Below are positions 39,401-46,750 of a DNA stretch of 64,000 nucleotides, piece by piece; the stretch's first letter is position 1; each line of letters starts with the position of its first letter. A program made the position numbers and the translations under genes. Under the pieces are notes generated by a model. That model was not told the origin of the DNA. It worked only from the letters and a program-made list of their open reading frames with translations, and searched no databases. Where the stretch lies: contig NC_051436.1 of NCBI RefSeq assembly GCF_001649575.2, forward strand, positions 7,788,275 through 7,852,274. The letters are read 5' to 3'. This DNA is from Kryptolebias marmoratus. Taxonomy: Eukaryota; Chordata; Actinopteri; Cyprinodontiformes; Rivulidae.

Positions 39401-41131
39401 GCAAGGTTTTATTAATATTTATGAAGGACACATATTTGCTTATTAGGACAGAGGAGCTGTCATTCCGCCAAACTAAAGCCCCCGGAGTTTATATGTCCAC
39501 TCTGTTCAAAAACATGTGGATTCCCCGAGGGCCCGCGCAGAATATGAGCCTTCAAATCATTTGAATAATGAGGTATTTTTGATTTATAGCGCCTCCACTT
39601 TTGCTGTTTCATCATTCGCCCCCTAATTAATATCCGACATAATGCTGTCTGCTTGCAGAAATGCAGACGCATGAAGGATGCTTTTGTTTATCTCCTGAGT
39701 TGTTGGTTTTTTTTTTTGACTCTGCTGTTTACTGAGGTGTAGTTTTTCCTTCAGCGTGATATGATGTGGAAGCGTAAATGAATTGTTTGTGTGTTACAGG
39801 ATTTTGTTATGGGGCTTTCAATCCTCCTGCGAGGCACGGTGCAGGAAAAACTCATCTGGGCTTTCAACCTTTATGATATCAATAAAGATGGATACATCAC
39901 CAAAGAGGTGCAGTACGTCTTATTAATCATTGTCAGACATGAAAACTACATGACTGAAACATAAAAGCTTTGTGGTTTGAAAACAAAAATATATATATTT
40001 TTAAGATTTGTATGAAATGAAAGTGTTTGGTTGGTGGTAGCTGGATTCTGGCTCAAGATGAAACATGAGATTCCATAAGCATTTAGAAAATCGCAGGGAT
40101 ATTGACTCAGTAGTTGATAAGATGAGTGAGATGACAATTTTTTTTAAATTAATTACTAAAATACCAGTCCATCATTCTGTGTAATCAAGCACCCTCAATC
40201 TAGGTGATTTTTATAATGAGCTACTCAAAAGTTTTAAACCACTCCTAATTTCCTTGTTTTTTGCTTCCAAGATGACAGATTTTCTGTATTCTTTAAAAGT
40301 TTTATCTCTGGAGTTTAGGAGCCTTTTTTTTTGTCTGAATGTTTCATAGGTCAAAGATAAATGGCTTAATTTAACAAACAAAAAAGAACACTTGCACTTC
40401 TCAAAATGAGTGAAACGAGCAACCAAAGAGACCAAAAAAAAAACAAAAAAAAGAAGAAAGGCTTTCAGAAAGCCTGAAAATTATTGTCATCTTATAAAGT
40501 AGTCTTGATCAGGAAAGTTTGGCTTCTTGAAAGCAAAGTATAAAAAATGAGGGATGACTCAGGACTTTTGGACAGTACTGTATTTTGTTCAGTAGCAAGC
40601 ATCTTTAGAAATTATAATTATCCATGGCGAAAGTCAGATGAATTACCTTTTTTTTTTTTTTTTTTCCTTATTTCTCCAAATGCCTCAAATTTTTCCAGTT
40701 AAATTTCCTTAGCTGTCCCTTTGTTAATGCGTAACAGGAAATGCTGGATATCATGAAGGCGATCTACGACATGATGGGTAAATGCACATACCCCGTCCTG
40801 AAAGAGGAGACGCCCCGTCAGCACGTAGAAGTGTTCTTTCAGGCAAGTCTTTGCTCGGGATCTGTTTTATAAAAAGCTTTTTTTTTAGCTTGTTTTTTTT
40901 CCCCCCAACCGTTCTTTTTCTTCGTCTCCAACAGAAGATGGATAAAAATAAAGACGGCGTGGTAACCATAGACGAGTTCATTGACTGTTGCCAAAATGTA
41001 AGCTGGATTCTCTGCAAATCTGCTTTTACTACTGTTGGCCTGAATTCAGCGTTATAGCTTACATTGTCTCTTTTTATCCTCAGGATGAAAACATCATGCG
41101 ATCAATGCACCTCTTTGAAAATGTTCTCTAA
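337..41131 (+). CDS. kcnip4: Kv channel-interacting protein 4 (KChIP4), membrane-anchored isoform
   Basis: Calcium-binding beta subunit of Kv4 (A-type) potassium channels; the KChIP family controls their surface expression and inactivation. Coding exons: 337-436, 31811-31935, 37513-37582, 38103-38173, 39800-39907, 40738-40842, 40935-40997, 41084-41131. They total 690 bp and encode 229 residues, and phases match at every junction. Residues 8-22 form a hydrophobic membrane segment. The first EF-hand is degenerate (ECPSG, residues 76-80), as in the whole family. Canonical calcium loops begin at D112 ([12 protein letters not shown]), D148 ([12 protein letters not shown]) and D196 ([12 protein letters not shown]). 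The C-terminus LFENVL fits the family. ATG 337 is chosen because mammalian KChIP4a starts [12 protein letters not shown]; an in-frame ATG at 328 would add three residues. KCNIP4 is preferred over KCNIP2/3 because both N-terminal exons and the cassette match KCNIP4 isoforms. Family assignment is near certain; the paralogue is likely. Confidence 0.88.
1856..2055. repeat. Low-complexity ATACA/GATACA-rich tract
   Basis: Repeated atacaat, gatacag and gatatgat words over about 200 bp, with no fixed period. No coding potential. Confidence 0.7.
6105..6295. repeat. Degraded interspersed repeat
   Basis: Has a tattgcaatgacaataattt core and ggatatatcgtgcagcgctg, which match a frequent fish repeat phrase. 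Boundaries approximate. Confidence 0.4.
6420..6540 (+). repeat. Dimeric-family short fragment
   Basis: Contains gaattcaagatggctgctac and gagctaaaatttgatgaggt in forward order. Confidence 0.45.
8160..8740 (-). repeat. Dimeric-family copy, reverse orientation
   Basis: Two monomers in reverse: each has tctcagc(t/c)a(c/t)tacca, gtggcagccatattgaatt (second only) and ggttcatgagatattttgct. It accounts for the short overlapping ORFs seen on both strands here. Confidence 0.6.
9806..10026 (-). repeat. Teleost interspersed repeat fragment
   Basis: Contains agccactttattaggtaca, caattcaatgcatttaggta and taagtgactttgaaaatgtc in the order found in a very widespread fish repeat. Degraded; orientation uncertain. 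Confidence 0.5.
10038..10064. repeat. (AC)n microsatellite
   Basis: About 13 uninterrupted AC units, followed by an AT/GA-rich tail. Confidence 0.95.
11430..11770 (+). repeat. Dimeric-family single monomer with 3' end
   Basis: Reads ggatttcaatgaaactttca, ctgagagtcatccccagcg and gaggaatgccaggcctctaa in family order. Confidence 0.6.
12671..12782 (+). CDS. kcnip4: kcnip4 alternative first coding exon 1b (second membrane-type N-terminus)
   Basis: Encodes [15 protein letters not shown] followed by a hydrophobic stretch, ending FSE plus one base. The donor is gtaaga at 12783, phase 1. Joined to the common exons it gives 233 residues. A human KCNIP4 isoform begins with a closely similar MLTLEWESEGLQTVG (recalled from the family), so this is a real alternative start and not a random ORF. 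The frame stays open upstream to an ATG at 12524, which would add 49 Gly/Pro/Ser-rich residues. I chose 12671 because the homology begins there. The leader 12100-12660 is CT-rich and then GC-rich, consistent with an independent promoter 12 kb downstream of exon 1a. Confidence 0.85.
13085..13802 (+). repeat. Full-length copy of the dimeric interspersed repeat
   Basis: Two internal monomers of about 300 bp, each with the order atatctca(t)gaaccactg, ttttaatgaaact, aagatggctgccacagc, gagctaaaatttggtg, and a 3' end gatatgcattccttcaagg then aatgctaggcttttaat. The same order occurs at 30945-31665. It is a family seen widely in fish; its class is not known to me. Confidence 0.7.
14877..15250. mobile_element. 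Palindromic MITE-like element, copy 1
   Basis: Begins tatagtttagaactttttaa with gtggggttctgtagaaatg; ends aaaaaatctgagctatcc, which is the inverse of the start. The arm atcttacctgtttgtagc recurs inverted as gctatctgcaacaggtaag. Confidence 0.6.
16436..16562. mobile_element. MITE-like fragment (family also at 40.2 and 57.6 kb)
   Basis: Contains cttcagaaagcttgaagaac and aatgagggctgactgaagtc, shared in order with the copy at 40215-40585. Confidence 0.45.
17962..18130. mobile_element. Palindromic interspersed repeat (non-autonomous DNA element)
   Basis: Begins caatcctggtcctggaggg. The arm ttggtgtttctctgctgtg is mirrored by tagcagagaaacacctaaa. This is a very common teleost repeat with inverted arms. 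Confidence 0.6.
22350..22625 (-). repeat. Dimeric-family fragment
   Basis: Reverse orientation: gattagctgtggcaaccatc, ttgaatcagggcgaatcc, and agtttcattaaaatcggtc. Confidence 0.55.
24535..25041. mobile_element. Palindromic MITE-like element, copy 2
   Basis: Left arm cagtttggagaaatagtg (terminal part missing). The right arm runs gtttctccaaattgaagttg, aatagcaggtaagatattg and ctctgaactatcc. Same family as 14877-15250 and 27463-28475. Confidence 0.55.
26031..26840. mobile_element. Non-autonomous Tc1/mariner-type transposon with long inverted repeats
   Basis: The left end reads TACGGTTGTTCTAAAGTTTCC; the right end, reverse-complemented, reads TACAGTTGTGGCCAGAGG then TTTACATACACC. This matches the TA-flanked tip common to fish Tc1-like elements. 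Internal arms also pair: the block with ctttaatgattttt and gcataagtttg near 26145-26215 recurs inverted at 26630-26705, so inverted repeats span about 200 bp. There is no transposase ORF. Confidence 0.7.
27463..28475. mobile_element. Palindromic MITE-like element, copy 3 (longest)
   Basis: The left arm from 27463 (gagtagttcagattg, gtgaatatcttacctgttgt, gatgagctttagtc) is mirrored by the right arm ending about 28475 (tagctcatcaatcttgg, acaagtaagatatt, ccactgaaccccacttc). The centre of about 0.7 kb has no transposase ORF. Confidence 0.6.
30162..30257 (+). CDS. kcnip4: kcnip4 cassette exon with palmitoylation-type motif (KChIP4bL-like)
   Basis: The sequence reads [19 protein letters not shown] then [13 protein letters not shown] plus one base. 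It aligns with the mammalian KChIP4bL internal exon (Y-Q-KR...RLMKLLPCSAAK...QN). The acceptor is tttcccag at 30154-30161. At the 3' end the required phase-1 break is followed by gcaagt (30258), a classic GC donor. Splicing to 31811 gives Gln-Asn-Ser-Val-Glu-Asp, as in mammals. The length is 96 bp with phase 1 at both ends, so inclusion or skipping keeps frame. LFPCS resembles the LLPCC/LLPCS palmitoylation site of KChIP2-4. Its usual partner first exon was not found and may lie upstream of the window. No transcript evidence is available here. Confidence 0.72.
30258..31810 (+). other. kcnip4 intron between the cassette exon and the first shared exon
   Basis: Contains a full-length copy of the dimeric repeat family (30945-31665), ending about 150 bp before the shared exon. 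30258-30940 shows no recognised element. Confidence 0.6.
30945..31665 (+). repeat. Second full-length copy of the dimeric interspersed repeat
   Basis: Starts near a small hairpin (ccgccaaaaggcgg) and ends gatatgcattcctacaagg then aattccaagccttttaat. It contains two monomers with caagatggctgccacagct and caagatggccgctacagct. It lies just upstream of the first shared kcnip4 exon. Confidence 0.7.
31811..31935 (+). CDS. kcnip4: kcnip4 first shared exon (conserved core entry)
   Basis: Acceptor ctcttcag precedes 31811 and donor gtaagt follows 31935. It begins in phase 1, encodes residues [17 protein letters not shown] onward and ends LYRGFKN. This is the point where all KChIP isoforms merge. The upstream polypyrimidine tract (ctccttccttctcctcttcag) is strong, as expected for an exon that must accept several different 5' exons. 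Confidence 0.93.
32321..32405. repeat. Short teleost interspersed repeat fragment
   Basis: Reads ccagcagttcccaaacttga followed by gaacccgctgtgggtcatg; matches a widespread fish repeat in which the phrase is cagcggttcccaaact. Short and degraded. Confidence 0.4.
32556..33135. mobile_element. hAT-like non-autonomous element
   Basis: Left end cagtaattctcaacctg; right part aagtacccccaggggtgca then catttgaaagacagtc, an imperfect inverse of the left end. Resembles the common fish element with CAGTGGTTCTCAA tips. Confidence 0.5.
35290..35970 (+). repeat. Long interspersed repeat, copy 1
   Basis: Shares ordered blocks with the minus strand of 62950-63740: cttaaacggctcatgg, tcatacctttaatgatttca, cagtgtgtctcttact, and ggagtgagagatgtcacc then atggtgaccaaaaggagcta. 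The class is unknown to me. Confidence 0.55.
37142..37330. mobile_element. Palindromic interspersed repeat, second copy
   Basis: Begins gtccaatcctggtcctcgag and continues cctgcgtgcgttagatcagc then acacctaatctaaatgaatg, matching the family at 17962-18130; the right arm is degenerate. Confidence 0.55.
37513..38173 (+). CDS. kcnip4: kcnip4 exons encoding EF-hand 1 (degenerate) and EF-hand 2
   Basis: Two exons, 37513-37582 and 38103-38173, are separated by a 520-bp intron. The first reads [16 protein letters not shown]; its EF-hand loop has the family's Cys-Pro replacement and cannot bind calcium. The second completes loop 2, [11 protein letters not shown], with Asp/Asp/Asn at coordinating positions. 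Donors are gtatat (37583) and gtaaga (38174). Phases are 1 and 0, adding to a whole number of codons. Confidence 0.92.
38384..39140 (+). pseudogene. Decayed Tc1-type transposase remnant
   Basis: Contains nucleotide signatures of fish Tc1-like transposase genes in order: gtgaagcatggtggtggcag, then a capture of ccaacaggacgaccctaa and the agcccagacc...cagtccaactgag region, with stops and shifts throughout. A (GGAT)n expansion at 38775-38808 interrupts it. It lies inside kcnip4 intron 4 in the same orientation as the gene. Non-functional. Confidence 0.75.
38775..38808. repeat. (GGAT)n microsatellite
   Basis: About eight tetranucleotide units, located inside the dead transposase. Confidence 0.95.
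39800..39907 (+). CDS. kcnip4: kcnip4 exon encoding the EF-hand 2 exit helix and EF-hand 3
   Basis: 108 bp, in phase 0 at both ends. It reads [18 protein letters not shown] then [17 protein letters not shown]. Loop 3 carries all calcium ligands and its final Glu comes from the next exon. The donor is gtgcag (39908), somewhat weak. EF-hands 3 and 4 are the functional calcium sites in KChIPs. Confidence 0.93.
39908..40737 (+). other. kcnip4 intron 5
   Basis: Occupied largely by a MITE-like element at 40215-40585 and a T-rich tract near the 3' end (40650-40667). No coding signal. Confidence 0.55.
40215..40585. mobile_element. MITE-like element, longest copy
   Basis: Starts ctactcaaaagttttaaacc and ends actcaggacttttggacag then tactgta; these are approximate inverted repeats. 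The interior has tttcagaaagcctgaaaatt. Confidence 0.5.
40738..40842 (+). CDS. kcnip4: kcnip4 exon between EF-hands 3 and 4, ending at a GC donor
   Basis: Encodes [16 protein letters not shown] through RQHVEVFFQ. The next exon starts KMDKNKDG, and family alignment requires the break directly after the Gln codon. The intron therefore begins gcaagt at 40843 (GC-AG). Using the GT four bases further on would break the frame. The extended match to the GC-donor consensus (cag|gcaagt) supports a real GC-AG intron. Confidence 0.92.
40935..41131 (+). CDS. kcnip4: kcnip4 exons encoding EF-hand 4 and the C-terminus
   Basis: Exons 40935-40997 and 41084-41131 are separated by an 86-bp intron (gtaagc...tcctcag). 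EF-hand 4 is [12 protein letters not shown]. The last exon reads [15 protein letters not shown] then TAA. The C-terminal helix is the segment that competes with Kv4 N-terminal peptide for the hydrophobic groove in KChIPs. Confidence 0.94.
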
Positions 41132-43621
41132 CTTTTGGCTGCCCGTGGAAGCTTTTGGAAAAGAACATCATCTTTAGCATGGCCCCAATTACTGACTTGG
41201 ACTCATACTGTGTACAGTGTGCTATGCAGACTTTTGACCGTAGATAAAATATTGTTCATTACTGTGGGCCACAATTAGGAGTAGGCTGCGTGGTGAGAAC
41301 ACTCTGGAATGAACCTCCTTTTTAATCAGTTTATTTAAAACAGCCAGCTGGATGCAAAACGGTGGCTAAAAGTAAAGGAGGAAAACTAATTTTTAGGGTA
41401 CAAATCGATTTTCACCATGTTTATTGTGTTAAATAAAAGACATGGTAAAAAAAAAACAACGTTTTACTTACTGCCAAGTGAAATCACTGTGACTTCTTAG
41501 AGCATCGAAAATATTAAATTCAAATACAGATTTAATGTCAGATCGACCTGTTTTTCCAGAGTGTTCTACTGATTGTGGTGTGATTTTGCTTTTTAAAGAA
41601 AGCACTTAGACAGGGGGTGGAAAAAAAACATGTACCATTCTGAATTGTATATACAAGAAAGTAAAACATAAGATAAGAATTATATTTAACGAACTTTTTA
41701 AACTTTGTTCATGTTTACCTGCCAACTAGACAACACAAGGATTGTACTGATGTCAAAATTAGACCATAACGTCGAATGGTTTGTCTTATACGGAGCCCGC
41801 CAAGGGCCAGGGTGCAAAATAAAAAATGGAGGTCATAAATTTTGTTTCCTTTGTGAACTGTGGGCATGGATTTCCAATAACATTGGAGTTTATGTGCACC
41901 AGCTAATATGTAGAGCTTTGTTTTCTGGTCTGAAGCTGAGGGAGGAAACGGAAGACAACACACCACCAAATATGAAACAAGGGTTTAGGCACCATCTACA
42001 AATTGCAACATTTGGCAATAATATTCAATAATATCAACAGTACTGGCTGAAGTGTCAGTGAAATCTTATTGGAAATTTATATATCAGTCTTAGGCCATGT
42101 CCTTCCCACCACTAATGTGGACGTTTCACCACCTACTAGCATGACAGGAAATTTCAATGATTTTGTTTAAAATTCTGCTTGTTGTGGGAACAATTATTTT
42201 CTTTTTTTTTTTTTAAATCCAGCATAGTATTAAAGAACCCAGCAGTTCTATTGTCATGTTTCTTTATTTGACAGTTTCTAAACACTCATCCCACTCAAAT
42301 TCTGAATTTGTATGGCTGTGGTGTATAATCTTTTTATTTCTTTTTAACTTTTAAGGGGACTTTCCAACTTCACTGAACCCGAACAATGATCTACAGCTTG
42401 TGCTCCGACACTGACATCTGTTAGCAAATCAGTCTGCATCCTTTTTTTAAACTGGGGGAGTTTTAATTATGACCTTTATTTTTATTTTGGCCCTTGGCAG
42501 GCTCCGTAGTTTTAAGCACACTGGTAGGTTTATCAAGAGTATCACGTTCAACAACAATGACTTTGTAAAAAAGACAACGGAGAGGGCGGGAAAGCTGCTT
42601 TCAGTGTATTTTTATTTATTGTATGTATGTATATTTCTTGTAAAGTAAACCATCGATCATCATGTTATTTTTATTTATTAACCCTGTGGAGGAGTTTTTA
42701 CTAAGAGCAGTGTTTGAGGTTATTTATATGCTTTTATGCTCGTTGTATAAAAGATTCAGTTGTACAGTATTAAATGAAAATTTGCTCTTGGGTGAAATCC
42801 AGGTCTTTAGATTTATGTAATTCAGAATTTTATTAGGAAAGGACATTGGGAGTTTGGTTGTTGATGGTTTTAAAAAAAACAACTTTGTATTGTACTCATT
42901 ACTTTAGGTTGTCGGCTGGGATGGTTCTTGCTGTTTTTCGTCCTCCTGGGGAAACATCCAGCTGCCTACACCTTTTCAGCCTGATTGACTCCTGATTAAA
43001 CAATTGATTGGCACTGAATGTGTGTGTGTGTGTGGGGGGGGCAGAGTGTGTTTCTTATTATGTTCATGTGTGAGTTTGTTTCTCTGCGTGTCCACGCTGA
43101 CCCCATCTCGGGGGGGGGGGGCGTGCTGCATAAAAGTATCATGTTCTGAAAGCACTGGATTATTGAAGGAAAGGTCTGAACATTATGTAACTTATGACTG
43201 AGTGTTTTCATCTGACATTCTGGTTTTTGTTCCCCTCTCTTGCAGTAACATGGATGTTAGAAACAGGCGAATTCCATCAGACTAGCCAGGAAACTGAGGT
43301 ACTCCAGAGCTTTTTAGATTTATGAAGAATATTTTGAAGAATTTAACATGTTATTTATAAAAGTGTTCACATGTTTGGGAGTCACACTCACAAAAGATTA
43401 CTGAGGAATGTTTGATTTTAGTAAAGAAAATGAGACTCTTTCTGTGTGTGTTTTCATATTTTTGATCAAGATCCATCTTGGTTTAAAAAAAAGTTTTACT
43501 TTCTGCATGTTTAAGTCAAACTTGAAATGTTGGTTTGATTTCTGGGGAACAAACAAACAAAGATTATTTTGGATATAATTTCAGGAACTTATTACCCGTT
43601 CATGATGTTTTACTGAATAAA
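41132..43621 (+). other. kcnip4: kcnip4 3' untranslated region and candidate poly(A) signals
   Basis: No coding potential follows the stop codon. AATAAA hexamers occur at 41432-41437 (short UTR) and 43616-43621 (long UTR, about 2.5 kb). AU-rich blocks such as 42600-42680 and a Pumilio-type TGTATATA at 41646-41653 suit a long neuronal 3' UTR. A TG/G-rich tract (43018-43040) and a G run (43111-43121) are simple repeats. Which poly(A) site is used cannot be told from sequence. Confidence 0.5.
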
Positions 43622-44891
43622 TGTGGACGATAAAAAGCAGTTGAACTGGTCAAAGTGAAAGAACTATCAACTTATGCCCCCTTATGGTGGCAGCAAGATA
43701 TTACACATGAGAACTGAATTATCAGACTTCAAATGTTCTGTAAAAATAAGTTTTGTTGTTGTTTAACGGGGCTTGTAAACAAACCATAAACAGCAGTTAC
43801 AGTCCGAAGTTTTAATTGCCAAAAATTTGTTTATATTTGGGGGTGAAATGTACACAGAAACACCAGGAATAGTCCACAAAGAGCCATCCATCTTTTCAGT
43901 TCGATTCAAATCACCTGAGATAAGTTTGCATCCAAACCAAACAACAGAACAGCTTGTCGTGTCCTTCTCGGAAAAAAGCAATTTAAACATTTAACATAAG
44001 GCAGTTGGGAATATTTTGAGAAAGCAAATTGCACTTTTAACGTACAAATACATTTTCTACTTAAAGAAGATGAGACAAATTTTCAGAGAAATAAGAAATT
44101 ATGTCGAAAGAATTACTTATAAAAACGATAAATGTGACAGTACTGAAATGTTAAATATTTGAACAAGATTTACGAGTCTTGTTGGTTAAAGAGTAAACTT
44201 CCTATATACTGAAGGTGAGCCGATGAAATGATGAGAACTGTATGATATATTGATAATTTATCACCATCACAAAGGACTGCAATTGACTTTCACTGCCTTT
44301 GATGACCTCATGAAAAGTGTTACTGGCATCGTGATAACAGAAGTGAGAAAAATTGATTTTTTCATTATATTAATAATCTCGCAGTTGTAGGTCTTTCTAA
44401 TATCCAGCCCACTTTTATTTAATGAGACTGTGGCAAAGAGGTAAACTGTTATAGTCCCTATTAGTCATGTTTCATGAATCTGTGTAAAATGATTCACTCA
44501 GGTAGGAACAGAATTTAAAAATCTCCCTTTTTTTTAAATGCCTTTCAACAGTCCAGTCATTTGTTTCGCTCCAAGTTTTCTCCACCAACTGTCTCAAGGA
44601 CGGAAAAACAAAGTAGTTTTTTTTTTTTTTTTTTTGTCCTCGTTTGCTGCAGACTGTACGGCCGAGCGACAGCTGTGCTCGCTTCGTTGTGCACTCAGAA
44701 AGCTTTCTGCATCGCTGCACGGAGCGAGGAGAGAAGCTAGGCCATAAATGGGCAAAAAATGTGACTTTTGGTGGGGGCTTGTGTGAATCCAACACTTTGA
44801 ATCAGTCGTGGTGTAATAACAGGACAGATTTTCGGTCCCTGCAGCCAGTCATTTGTCTTGCTGTTCTTGTTACTTTTTGAATTTTCATGCC
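43622..44891. other. Convergent intergenic stretch between kcnip4 and sec24d
   Basis: Lies between the two 3' ends. AT-rich, with homopolymer T runs (44617-44635) and no recognised gene or element. Short ORFs here have no family features. Confidence 0.5.
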
Positions 44892-45441
44892 TTTATTTAA
44901 ATGCACTTTTCAGTCAGACAGCAAAAAAAAAAAAAAAAATTATCAAACCTCCTACATCCTTTCTCTCCTTAGGAGAGTATAAAGTATGTCTGTAGCCACA
45001 AAAAACAAACTTTTTTTCTTTTTCAGATGCTCTAAATGTACCAAGGTAAATGAAACTAAATGCTATAACTAATTGATTGCACAGTGGAGGCATTGCTCCT
45101 GCCGGTGGGCCTAATGCCAGGATGGATTTAAGCCTTAAGAGCTGAGGTTGTTCCAGTTCGTTCATCTCTCTAAGTATTTACGTGTTGTCCAAGTCATCTC
45201 TCCAGATTTACTCAAAAGCCCTCCTGAGTGATAAATAGATATTTGAAGATTAAAGCTGTTGGACTCTGGACTCCTAAAAGGCTCTCTGGTTCTGTTTCCA
45301 TTCAGATGGCTTTGAAACTTTGTGCGGAACACCTTAACTATTTAAATCCTACAGAGACTGATCCCGGGAGCTCTCTGCGAGGTGCTGTTCCTCTCAGGCT
45401 TGTCCAGAGAAGATAACGAAGCCGGCGCTGAGGATGTCAGG
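44892..45441 (-). other. sec24d: sec24d 3' UTR with candidate poly(A) signal
   Basis: The stop codon ends at 45442. The nearest clear AATAAA on the minus strand is at 44892-44897, giving a 3' UTR of about 550 nt. This is a position-based guess with no cleavage-site evidence. Confidence 0.35.
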
Positions 45442-46750
45442 TTAGGTGAGCAGCTGCCTGATTTCTCTGTGAACGTAGCAAAGGAAGTCCATGTAGGAGG
45501 CTCCGCCGTGCAAACCTTTATCCTCCACCAGGAACTGACGGAACATCATCTCTGGTTTGTCTCTCTGCCTCACGATCTGTAGCTGCACAGGGCAGAGAAA
45601 AGCAAAATATGAGCAGTTTCTAAAGCATCTTAAAAGCAAAGTAAAGTAGAGTTTAAAGCCACTCGTTGTTGGCATAAGGTTTATACATCATTGAAAGTCA
45701 ATACTAAAAATGCTTTAGTGTTTAAAATTGAACCAGTCCTGTTAACTCAAGGTGTCCGGCTGCAGCTCCTGGATTTAAAATGTTACATTTCTAGAGCATT
45801 TCTGAGTTGATTTAAGGGTTCGTGCAGCAACAAAGACGAATAAAAACAACTATTTCTGTTTTTAGGAATGTGTTTACTTCCCAATTCCACTAGAGGGCAG
45901 CACAGATCACTAAAACTTTCATTGACTTCAGGATGTTCTTCCTTTCATGCAAGTTGTAGTTTTTTTTTTTTTTTTTTTTCTTTTTTACCTTCATAGAGTT
46001 TGGTCTCTTATCAAGAAGATCACTGATGATGGATCGGACCTTCTTCGACAGAGGGTTGTCCAGCTCTGGCAGTGAACTCTGGGGGAGAAAAAGAAAAATA
46101 AAATAAATAAAAATAATTCAACTGATCACAGAACAGAAAAGCAAACAACCTTCACTTAAAGATCTCAGAATTAGAAAGTGACACAGACTGACACAATTTG
46201 AAGTGTTAAAGTTTCCAGACTCAAATTTGTAGATGTTTTCGTTTATTTTTGGCCTGTACTAAATGCAGTTTCTACAATAATTTTTTTTTCCATATGAAAA
46301 CTGCAAATTTTGGATTACAAAATTCTCACCTCTTTTTCTGTTGACTTTATGGTTTTACCAGTTTTATCACCTGAGCAAAATAAAACCTTGAGGGGTGTGT
46401 AATTACGTGAATCTGTGGTTTTTAAGTAAAACACCATGACAGCTTTACCCAAATAGATGAAGCAAAATCATATATTTAGATATTTATCCTCTTAGTAAAC
46501 GGATAAGGAATATTCTGGAAACAAATGTTTTGCAAACCATTTTCAAATGATTACTGACCGTGTTTCCTTGTAAATGAGCGAGGGACGGCACGTTGAAGAG
46601 GTTCTGGATCAGGTCCGGTGGGCTCGCTTGTCCGAGCCACAGAAACATGGAGTTCCCGTTCTCCAGCAGGAATGTGCCAGAATCTGTTAGCCGCTCCTCG
46701 GAGCAGCGAACCGGAGCCGGCACCCCCTCACTGCTAACATCCATGTTGTG
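45442..46750 (-). CDS. sec24d: sec24d exons 20-22: gelsolin-like domain and C-terminus
   Basis: Exons 46750-46559, 46078-45989 and 45582-45442. They encode [18 protein letters not shown] (gelsolin-like core), then [18 protein letters not shown], and the highly conserved end [18 protein letters not shown] through REIRQLLT and TAA. The intron after 45989 opens with gtaaaa and runs into a long A tract on the coding strand (T tract 45960-45979 on plus). Confidence 0.94.

Larger units (their letters stand above)
38174..39799 (+). other. kcnip4 intron 4, holding a dead transposase and a unique-looking block
   Basis: A decayed Tc1-type transposase occupies 38384-39140. 39450-39670 is a non-repetitive block that may be conserved noncoding sequence (inference only). 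Confidence 0.55.

Noticed and set aside
337..41131. Assignment of the KChIP gene to kcnip3 (calsenilin/DREAM) or kcnip2
   Set aside because: KChIP2x/3x also have a membrane-type N-terminus, but exon 1b, the cassette exon and core phrases ([23 protein letters not shown]) fit KCNIP4 best. Not fully excluded without a phylogeny.
43018..43121. TG/G-rich tract as a regulatory G-quadruplex in the kcnip4 3' UTR
   Set aside because: A simple microsatellite plus one G homopolymer; not enough separated G runs to argue for a structured element.
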